From an uncultured Saprospiraceae bacterium (GTDB lineage: Bacteria; Bacteroidota; Bacteroidia; Chitinophagales; Saprospiraceae): a stretch of 5,168 nucleotides of DNA. The stretch spans positions 1 to 5,168 of the forward strand of contig CALGLS010000196.1 in the NCBI GenBank assembly GCA_937959375.1, written 5' to 3'. Shown here one piece after another: positions 1 through 5,168 of this stretch. The position numbers were made by a program, and so were the translations under genes. Below the pieces are notes generated by a model. It was not told the DNA's origin, searched no databases, and saw only the letters and a program-made list of their open reading frames with translations. Positions within the stretch are counted from its first letter, which is position 1. Every line of letters begins with the position of its first letter.

Positions 1-2
1 TT

Positions 3-2846
3 AGCTATACAGGTTACAAAGACTTACAGGTTCCTGTTGCTAACGATGAATTTCTTAACATCCAACTAAAGACTGATTCTGAAACACTAGATGAAGTCAT
101 CGTAATTGGTTATGGAAAACAAGAAAAGCGTGTTGCTACAGGTGCCATTTCTAAAATCTCCGCTGAAGACATGGAAGGTTTCGTTGTTTCAGATGTAACA
201 GCAGCATTGGAAGGTCAGGTTACTGGTCTTATTGTCAACGAATCTTCTGGACAACCAGGAGCCTCTAAAAGTTTGTTGATTCGTGGTATTAGTACCAACG
301 GTGACAACTCACCATTATATATCATCGATGGTTTACAGGTTGGAAACATTGATAATATCAGTCCTGGTGATGTAGAATCTGTGGATGTACTGAAAGATGC
401 TGCATCTTGTGCTATATATGGTGCTAGAGCTGCCAACGGTGTAGTCATCATCACTACTAAAAAAGGAAAAGATGGTATTGGTGGCCAAATCACTTATGAA
501 GGTTCTATTACTCAATCTAGACCTTGGAGTATGCCATCAATGTTGGGTGCTGACGACTATATCACTATCACTGAAGAAAAATTTGCGAACAGTGGTCAAA
601 CTGCTGCATTGGAAACATTGAAATTTCCTTACGGCATCCCTGAACGTGAGCTAAGTAATACCGATTGGATGAATGAAATCTTTAGCCCTGCTTTTGTTTT
701 CAACCATCGTTTATCTGCCAACACAAAAAATGCTTTCGTATCGCTTGACTATTGGGATCAAGAAGGTGTGATTGGTGGTTCTAAATCTAACTATAAAAGA
801 TATGCTGTTCGTTTGAATACAACGAAAGAAATAAACAAGTACATCACCATTGGTGAAAACGCTTACTTCAATCGAGTTGAAAATCAAAACATTGGTGTTA
901 ACAATGCATTTGGAACAGTACTAGCTGATGCTTTTGCGCTTGATCCATTAACAGGAGTTTACAACGATACCAAGGAATACGGTTTTGAACAATCTCAGTG
1001 GGTTAAAAAAGAATATGTAAACCCACTTAGTCGTTTGCGTCTTGCTAATAATGATGGTCACTCTGATGCTTTTCTTGGTAATGTTTACCTAGAAATTAGA
1101 CCTTTCAAAAACATTACTTTCCGATCTGATCTTGGTGCTGATATCTACTGGTACAACTATCGTTCTTTTACGCCAGACTATGAATACCATGACGCTTTTG
1201 TAAATTTAGACAATGACGTTTCTCAAGGATATGGAACAGGTGAATCTTTCCAGATTGAAAACTATGTGAAGTACAACAACTCAATTAACGGATTACACAA
1301 CTTAGATGTAGTACTTGGAACATCATTCCGAAATAGTAAATTTGAAACAGCTGGAGGATCGACTTCTTCTATTCCAGATGCCGTTAAATTTAACCCAAAT
1401 TGGCAGATTCTAAATGCTGGTCAAGATTCTACCGATCTAACATTTGGTAGTATCAATGTTGACTATGCTTTAATCAGTTACTTCGGACGTGTACAATATG
1501 ATTATAACAAAAAGTATTTATTCACAGCTACGGTAAGAAGAGACGGTTCTTCTAACTTTGGTCAAAATAATAGATGGGGTGTTTTCCCTTCTTTCTCAGC
1601 AGGATGGGTATTAAGTAAAGAAAAATTCTTCAACATTGATGCGATTAGCTTCTTGAAGTTAAGAGCTAGCTGGGGTCGAAACGGAAGTGACCGAATTGCA
1701 CCATTGAGCTACACTGCAACCATCGAGAATGTATTTACCTATGCCTTTGGTCAGGATCCAACCTTGTTTACTGGAGCTGCACTAGCTACTCCTCCTAACC
1801 CAAATGTAAAATGGGAAGAAAGTGAGCAGATTGATATTGGTATTGAAGTAGAATTATGGGAAGGAAAAGTAACCATTGATGCGGACGTTTACCGCAAGTC
1901 GACAAAGGATCTTTTGATGGCAGAAGTTATTCCTGGATACATTGGAGCAACGAACAATCCGATTAGTAATCTTGGTGAAATTCGTAACCAAGGTATTGAA
2001 TTAGGAATTGGACACCGTATGCGTTTCAACAAGTTAACTCTAAATACTAGATTGAGTTATACACACTTTACCAACGAAGTAATCAACGTAGCAGGTGACG
2101 CAGGTTTCCTACAAGGTTGGAGTTGGCCAGTAAGAAATACATCTATTACAAGAATGACAGAAGGTCAACCCGTTGGTCATTTTGTAGGTTATATCAATGA
2201 CGGTATCTTCCAAACTGAAGCAGACGTTTTCCGTCATATCAATCAGGAAGGTGACCCGCTACAACCTGATGCAAAACCAGGAGACTTGAGATTTGTTGAT
2301 GTAAATGCAGATGGAATTATCAACTCAGAAGATATCACAAATATCGGTTCACCTTGGCCTGACCACATCCTAGGTCTTTCTCTTAATGCCAATTACAAAG
2401 GCTTTGACTTTAGCTGTATTTTTGCAGCGCAAATCGGTCATGAAATTTTTAGAGCTTACGAACGTTCTGATGTAACTTATACCAACTATCAAACATTCTG
2501 GCTTGACCGATGGACTCCTGAAAACCCAGGTGCTAAGTACCCACGATTGGTTTCTGATGATCCGAATAACAACCAACGACCTTCTAACTTCTACCTAGAG
2601 GATGGAACATTCTTCCGTATGAGAAATCTACAGGTTGGATATAGCTTCCCAAGCGATTGGTTGTCTAAAATAAAAATGCAAGAATTGAGAATATATTTCT
2701 CTGCTAATAACTTATTCACACTGACGAACTATTCTGGTTTTGATCCAGATATTGGAACCAACGGTTGGATTCTTGATACAGGAATCGATAAAGGATTTTA
2801 TCCAAGCAACAAATCTGTTGGTGGTGGTGTGAAAGTTACTTTCTAA
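3..2846 (+). CDS. SusC/RagA-family TonB-linked outer membrane transporter (5' truncated by window)
   Basis: Outer membrane barrel that imports oligosaccharides with TonB energy, paired with the SusD lipoprotein downstream. The frame is open from base 3, so the Met codon at 171 is internal and the signal peptide and most of the N-terminal carboxypeptidase-regulatory-like domain lie upstream. Of 947 visible residues, 1-23 look like the end of that domain and 29-38 (LDEVIVIGYG) are a TonB box. The plug follows, with LLIRGIST, PLYIIDG and the SusC signature DVLKDAASCAIYGARAANG at about 128-146; a Cys replaces the usual small residue at 136. The rest is barrel, including an EF-hand-like loop DVNADGIINSED (766-777) in a place where this family commonly has one, and it ends in an aromatic residue (GVKVTF) as expected for BAM-inserted barrels. 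Family assignment is very secure. The substrate is not readable, though the neighbours suggest a glycan. Confidence 0.96.
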   Translation, partial: SYTGYKDLQVPVANDEFLNIQLKTDSETLDEVIVIGYGKQEKRVATGAISKISAEDMEGFVVSDVTAALEGQVTGLIVNESSGQPGASKSLLIRGISTNGDNSPLYIIDGLQVGNIDNISPGDVESVDVLKDAASCAIYGARAANGVVIITTKKGKDGIGGQITYEGSITQSRPWSMPSMLGADDYITITEEKFANSGQTAALETLKFPYGIPERELSNTDWMNEIFSPAFVFNHRLSANTKNAFVSLDYWDQEGVIGGSKSNYKRYAVRLNTTKEINKYITIGENAYFNRVENQNIGVNNAFGTVLADAFALDPLTGVYNDTKEYGFEQSQWVKKEYVNPLSRLRLANNDGHSDAFLGNVYLEIRPFKNITFRSDLGADIYWYNYRSFTPDYEYHDAFVNLDNDVSQGYGTGESFQIENYVKYNNSINGLHNLDVVLGTSFRNSKFETAGGSTSSIPDAVKFNPNWQILNAGQDSTDLTFGSINVDYALISYFGRVQYDYNKKYLFTATVRRDGSSNFGQNNRWGVFPSFSAGWVLSKEKFFNIDAISFLKLRASWGRNGSDRIAPLSYTATIENVFTYAFGQDPTLFTGAALATPPNPNVKWEESEQIDIGIEVELWEGKVTIDADVYRKSTKDLLMAEVIPGYIGATNNPISNLGEIRNQGIELGIGHRMRFNKLTLNTRLSYTHFTNEVINVAGDAGFLQGWSWPVRNTSITRMTEGQPVGHFVGYINDGIFQTEADVFRHINQEGDPLQPDAKPGDLRFVDVNADGIINSEDITNIGSPWPDHILGLSLNANYKGFDFSCIFAAQIGHEIFRAYERSDVTYTNYQTFWLDRWTPENPGAKYPRLVSDDPNNNQRPSNFYLEDGTFFRMRNLQVGYSFPSDWLSKIKMQELRIYFSANNLFTLTNYSGFDPDIGTNGWILDTGIDKGFYPSNKSVGGGVKVTF

Positions 2847-2873
2847 TTTGGAGCGAAAGGTGCTACTTCGGCA

Positions 2874-2906
2874 ACGTTTACTAAACTTTTAAAGTTTAGT
2901 AAACGT
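2874..2906. repeat. Perfect inverted repeat between susC and susD (15-bp arms, 3-nt loop)
   Basis: The arms ACGTTTACTAAACTT (2874-2888) and AAGTTTAGTAAACGT (2892-2906) are exact reverse complements around the loop TTA. Each arm also contains its own small palindrome, GTTTACTAAAC at 2876-2886 and GTTTAGTAAAC at 2894-2904, with centres 18 bp apart. No T-run follows on the + strand, so a classical intrinsic terminator is unlikely. By inference it could be an intercistronic mRNA hairpin that sets the SusC to SusD ratio or protects the susC 3' end, a weak attenuator, or a double operator for a dimeric regulator. The rest of the gap (2847-2873 and 2907-3009) shows no gene and no convincing Bacteroidota promoter (TAnnTTTG). 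Confidence 0.85.
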
Positions 2907-3009
2907 ATGGAAAGCAAAGCATCTATCAGTTATTTAAAAAAGTCTATAGTTAAAACATACCAGCGTATTCATTGTTAAAGATGACAACATGGTATTCAAA
3001 AATAACAAC

Positions 3010-4650
3010 ATGAAAAAATTAATCTTAATCCCCGTTTTACTACTGCTTATCATAGGGCTTCAAAGCTGTAAGAAAGATCGCCTTGATGTAGAGCCAGTTG
3101 GTGAATTTTTATCCAGCAACTTCTTCGTAACAGAAGACCAAGTATTTTCTGGACTTATTGCAGCCTATGATCCACTAGGTTGGTCAATGGCTTATGGCCA
3201 ATGGATTTCGTATGTGATGTACGGAGAAATTCGATCAGACAATGCAAACGCTGGTGGTGACCCATCAAATGGAGATCAACCGGGCTGGCAAGAATTTGAT
3301 GACTTTACCAACACCAATACCAACACGATAGCACAGCCAATCTATCGTCGTAACTATATTGGAATTTTCCGTGCCAATACCGTTTTGGAAAAATCACAAG
3401 TAAATACAGATATTGTAAAACGATACAAAGCAGAGGCAAGATTTTTACGTGCTTACTATCACTTTGAATTGTTCCGTCACTTTGGACCTATTCCAATTGC
3501 GGACCGTTTAATTACTCCAGAAGAAACAGATCTGAAAAGAAATACCATGTCTGAAGTATTTACATTGATCACCGATGATCTTAAATACGCAGTTGACTCA
3601 TTAAAGAAGTATTCTCCATCTCCTGGTGATCTTCCTTCTAATGAAGTAGGTCGCGTAACAACTGGAGCAGCTCTAGCTTTATTAGGTAAAGCTTATTTAT
3701 ATTGGGCCGACCTTGACAATGATGATCCTATGAAGTTTGGATTAGCTAAAGATGCTTTTAAAGAAGTGGTCGACTTAGGTGTTTATGAACTTCAAGATGA
3801 CTACCAATCGCTATTCGGATTTTTTGTAAACAATACTCCTGAATCAATTTTTGAAATTCAACACAATGCACTTTACACCAGCGACTGGAGTTGGTTTGAA
3901 GGAATTGATGGAAATGGTATTGTTCAACTTTGTGGTATCAGAGGACTTTGCGAAGACCATCCTGACTATCAAGCAGGTTGGGGGTTCATGTTGCCAACGG
4001 AGAGCTTGAGCAATCACTACCTTGCTGACGATCAGTACCGTCGTGATGTAACACTAACAGATGAAGCAGAATTAGCGAATGAGATTATTGCATCTGGCGG
4101 AAGCTGTTCTCCTGTTATCGATATAACACAAAACAATCCAATCGATGCGACTGGTATGTGGCAAGAAAAATTTGCCAACTGGAAAGATTTTGCAGGAACA
4201 AATGAAAACGGTGGTGATCCAAACTTAACAAAAACGGCTAACACGCCAGTTATCAGATATGGTGATCTTTTACTTATGTTAGCAGAAGCAATACACCGTA
4301 GCAATGGTGATGACAATGAAGCAATGGCTTACATTGACCAAGTAAGAGAACGTGCTGCTGGCCCTGGTGACAACACTGGAAATTACAAAACTTCTATGGA
4401 CATCAGAACTGAACAAAACTGGAGCATGATGGACCTCATCTGGTATGAGCGTCGCGCAGAATTGGCAATAGAAGGAGATCGCTGGTATGACCTCGTTCGA
4501 TCTGGTAGAGCAAATGCAAGTTTATTCACTAACGACGGAAACAAAGAAGCTAACTTCTCTGATTCACATTTATGGTTACCAATTTCTTTAGAAGAAACGG
4601 CGGTAGCTCCAAATTTGACGGAGTTTCCTGATGCTAGTTTGTTTCAATAG
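3010..4650 (+). CDS. SusD/RagB-family surface glycan-binding lipoprotein
   Basis: Outer-leaflet lipoprotein that binds oligosaccharide and closes over the SusC barrel as a lid. The start at 3010 is chosen over the in-frame ATG at 2989 because it gives a compact lipoprotein signal: MKK, a hydrophobic run, then LQSC with the lipidated Cys at residue 20. The 2989 start would add seven polar residues. An A-rich leader precedes it, with no Shine-Dalgarno motif. Family motifs appear in order: AEARFLRAYYHFELFRHFG (141-159) in the N-terminal TPR-like SusD region; RYGDLLLMLAEA (416-427), ERRAELAIEGDRWYDLVRSG (480-499) and LWLPIS...APNLT (521-537) in the C-terminal RagB/SusD domain. At 546 aa the length is normal for the family. 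A Trp- and Cys-bearing stretch at 293-314 (WSWF, CGIRGLC) lies in the more variable part and could contribute to the binding site. The gene lies 163 bp after susC on the same strand, probably in one operon. Confidence 0.96.
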   Translation: MKKLILIPVLLLLIIGLQSCKKDRLDVEPVGEFLSSNFFVTEDQVFSGLIAAYDPLGWSMAYGQWISYVMYGEIRSDNANAGGDPSNGDQPGWQEFDDFTNTNTNTIAQPIYRRNYIGIFRANTVLEKSQVNTDIVKRYKAEARFLRAYYHFELFRHFGPIPIADRLITPEETDLKRNTMSEVFTLITDDLKYAVDSLKKYSPSPGDLPSNEVGRVTTGAALALLGKAYLYWADLDNDDPMKFGLAKDAFKEVVDLGVYELQDDYQSLFGFFVNNTPESIFEIQHNALYTSDWSWFEGIDGNGIVQLCGIRGLCEDHPDYQAGWGFMLPTESLSNHYLADDQYRRDVTLTDEAELANEIIASGGSCSPVIDITQNNPIDATGMWQEKFANWKDFAGTNENGGDPNLTKTANTPVIRYGDLLLMLAEAIHRSNGDDNEAMAYIDQVRERAAGPGDNTGNYKTSMDIRTEQNWSMMDLIWYERRAELAIEGDRWYDLVRSGRANASLFTNDGNKEANFSDSHLWLPISLEETAVAPNLTEFPDASLFQ

Positions 4651-4653
4651 AGG

Positions 4654-4684
4654 GAAGACCGAAGTCGGAAGACGGAAGTCCGAA
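4654..4684 (+). repeat. Tandem 7-bp repeat GAAGWCS, left block
   Basis: Four contiguous heptamers read GAAGACC, GAAGTCG, GAAGACG and GAAGTCC, followed by a partial GAA. The central base pair alternates A/T from unit to unit while GAAG and the following C stay fixed. The block starts four bases after the susD stop codon. It forms the left arm of the composite inverted repeat. Confidence 0.88.
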
Positions 4685-4701
4685 TCTGCCTAGTAGGCAG
4701 A
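4685..4701. repeat. 17-bp palindrome TCTGCCTAGTAGGCAGA
   Basis: TCTGCCTA and TAGGCAGA are exact reverse complements around one G. As a single strand this gives a 6-bp stem with a TAGTA loop. It abuts the left heptamer block with no spacer and lies inside the larger inverted repeat. Short CTGCC/GGCAG hairpins are familiar in Bacteroidota intergenic DNA, but I cannot assign this one to a named family. Confidence 0.8.
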
Positions 4702-4741
4702 CAGGGTTTCCTTCTAACGTGATTTACACGATCGCGGGAAA

Positions 4742-4769
4742 CTTCGGACTTCGGACTTCGGTCTTCCGT
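4742..4769 (-). repeat. Tandem 7-bp repeat, right block (inverted copy)
   Basis: Four heptamers read CTTCGGA, CTTCGGA, CTTCGGT and CTTCCGT on the + strand. On the - strand these are the same GAAGWCS-type units as the left block. The arrangement makes the two blocks inverted relative to each other about a 57-bp centre. The DNA after it (4772-4842) is strongly A/T-rich and shows neither a gene nor a clear promoter. Confidence 0.87.
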
Positions 4770-4842
4770 CTGTTCAAAAAATTTACTAAAAAACATTTTA
4801 CTAACAACAACTTTTATCTTAAATCATTTAAAGTAAAAAACA

Positions 4843-5168
4843 ATGAAAAATTTCTTTTCAAAATCAAACCTCGCACTATTCGCCTTAGTGCTACTTACAG
4901 TACTAAGCTGTAAGAAAGATGAAGATGACTCACTTCCTGATCCACAGATTGGTGTAGTAGCAAGCTTTCAATCTGAAGTGAGTGCAACTAATCCACTTGA
5001 AGTTACATTTAGTAATTTCTCAAGTAACGCAACTTCTTACTCTTGGGACTTCGGTGACGGAGGATCTAGCACCGAAGAATCACCTGTATACACGTACACG
5101 GAAGGTGGAAGTTTTACAGTAACACTTACTGCTTCTGATGGAACAAGTACAAGTGATAAGTCAGAGAC
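4843..5168 (+). CDS. PKD-domain lipoprotein, probable surface glycan-binding protein or glycanase (3' truncated)
   Basis: The first 108 codons are visible and the gene runs off the window. The start ATG follows an A-rich leader (AAAGTAAAAAACA) without a Shine-Dalgarno motif. Residues 1-22 form a lipoprotein signal ending VLSC, with the lipidated Cys at 23. The mature end CKKDEDD is acidic, as in surface-export signals of Bacteroidota lipoproteins, so an outer-surface location is likely. After a short linker, residues about 40-98 form a PKD (Ig-like beta-sandwich) domain with the hallmark SWDFGDG (67-73), then SPVYTY and GSFTVTLTAS. PKD domains usually serve as spacers or binding modules in surface glycan-binding proteins and glycanases. 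Its position directly after susCD fits a SusE/F-like binding protein; a catalytic domain further on is equally possible and cannot be seen. The gap of 192 bp from susD leaves co-transcription open. Confidence 0.9.
   Translation, partial: MKNFFSKSNLALFALVLLTVLSCKKDEDDSLPDPQIGVVASFQSEVSATNPLEVTFSNFSSNATSYSWDFGDGGSSTEESPVYTYTEGGSFTVTLTASDGTSTSDKSE

Larger units (their letters stand above)
4649..4771. repeat. Composite inverted-repeat element, potential three-way-junction fold
   Basis: This fills most of the gap between the susD and PKD genes. GGAAGACCGAAGTC (4653-4666) pairs exactly with GACTTCGGTCTTCC (4754-4767), and GAAGTCCGAA (4675-4684) pairs exactly with TTCGGACTTC (4743-4752). An 8-nt bulge remains on the left and 1 nt on the right. 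Outside this, AGA (4649-4651) pairs with TCT (4769-4771) across a G/G mismatch. The enclosed part holds a hairpin at 4685-4701 and a second stem, GTTTCC (4706-4711) with GGAAAC (4737-4742), which itself encloses CGTG/CACG (4718-4721/4727-4730). The first two bases, AG, are the end of the susD stop codon. It may be an end-of-transcript structure, a non-autonomous mobile repeat or a structured RNA; the sequence does not decide between these. Confidence 0.75.

Noticed and set aside
171..173. ATG at 171 as the start of the susC-like gene
   Set aside because: The same frame is open upstream to base 3 and encodes a TonB box and the end of the N-terminal regulatory-like domain, so this Met is internal.
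215..515. Two - strand reading frames opposite the SusC plug region
   Set aside because: They lie entirely opposite conserved SusC plug codons and their translations show no domain or signal, so they are shadows.
2370..2576. - strand reading frame opposite the SusC barrel
   Set aside because: It is fully contained opposite strongly conserved barrel codons, with no recognisable protein features.
2865..2871. Isolated ACTTCGG heptamer in the susC-susD gap
   Set aside because: A single unit matching the later heptamer repeat, without tandem or inverted partners, is expected by chance.
2989..3009. ATG at 2989 as the start of the susD-like gene
   Set aside because: It adds MVFKNNN before an already complete lipoprotein signal; the ATG at 3010 gives the expected MKK start with Cys at residue 20.
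4032..4316. - strand reading frame opposite SusD
   Set aside because: It is fully opposite conserved SusD C-terminal codons and has no support as a gene.
4653..4785. Classical intrinsic terminator after susD
   Set aside because: The long stem is followed on the + strand by TCTGTTCAAAAAA rather than a T-run, so a standard terminator call is not supported, although some effect on read-through remains possible.
4719..4913. Small + strand reading frame of 64 codons
   Set aside because: It starts inside the repeat element, reads through the A/T-rich leader and overlaps the PKD lipoprotein signal peptide in another frame; its product has no recognisable features.
5047..5054. GACTTCGG inside the PKD gene
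   Set aside because: It encodes the conserved Trp-Asp-Phe-Gly motif of the PKD domain, so the resemblance to the heptamer repeat is explained by coding.

Overview
The window looks like part of a polysaccharide utilization locus (PUL) from a Bacteroidota genome, most likely a flavobacterium or a related marine lineage. Three things point there: a SusC-type TonB-dependent transporter followed by a SusD-type lipoprotein, AT-rich start regions without Shine-Dalgarno motifs, and lipoproteins with a Cys-Lys-Lys-Asp start after the signal peptide. All genes read on the + strand and none is seen on the - strand.

Layout: (1) up to 2846, the 3' part of a susC-like gene. The reading frame is open from the first bases of the window, so the true start lies upstream; 947 residues are visible. 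(2) 2847-3009, a 163-bp intergenic gap holding a perfect 15-bp-arm inverted repeat with a 3-nt loop. (3) 3010-4650, a complete susD-like gene (546 aa lipoprotein). (4) 4651-4842, a 192-bp gap dominated by a structured repeat element: tandem 7-bp units (GAAGWCS) on the left, their inverted counterpart on the right, and two smaller hairpins between them, so that one strand could fold as a three-way junction. It is bracketed by a 5-bp direct repeat TTCAA. (5) from 4843 to the window end, the start of a lipoprotein gene with a PKD domain, cut off by the window edge.

Working together: SusD would capture an oligosaccharide at the cell surface and act as a lid on the SusC barrel, which imports it using TonB energy. 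The PKD lipoprotein sits where SusE/F-like surface glycan-binding proteins or secreted glycanases usually sit. The substrate cannot be read from this window because no glycoside hydrolase or regulator gene is visible; a beta-glucan such as laminarin is only a hypothesis. The genes belong to known families. The least explained sequence is the heptamer element between susD and the PKD gene, followed by the palindrome between susC and susD.
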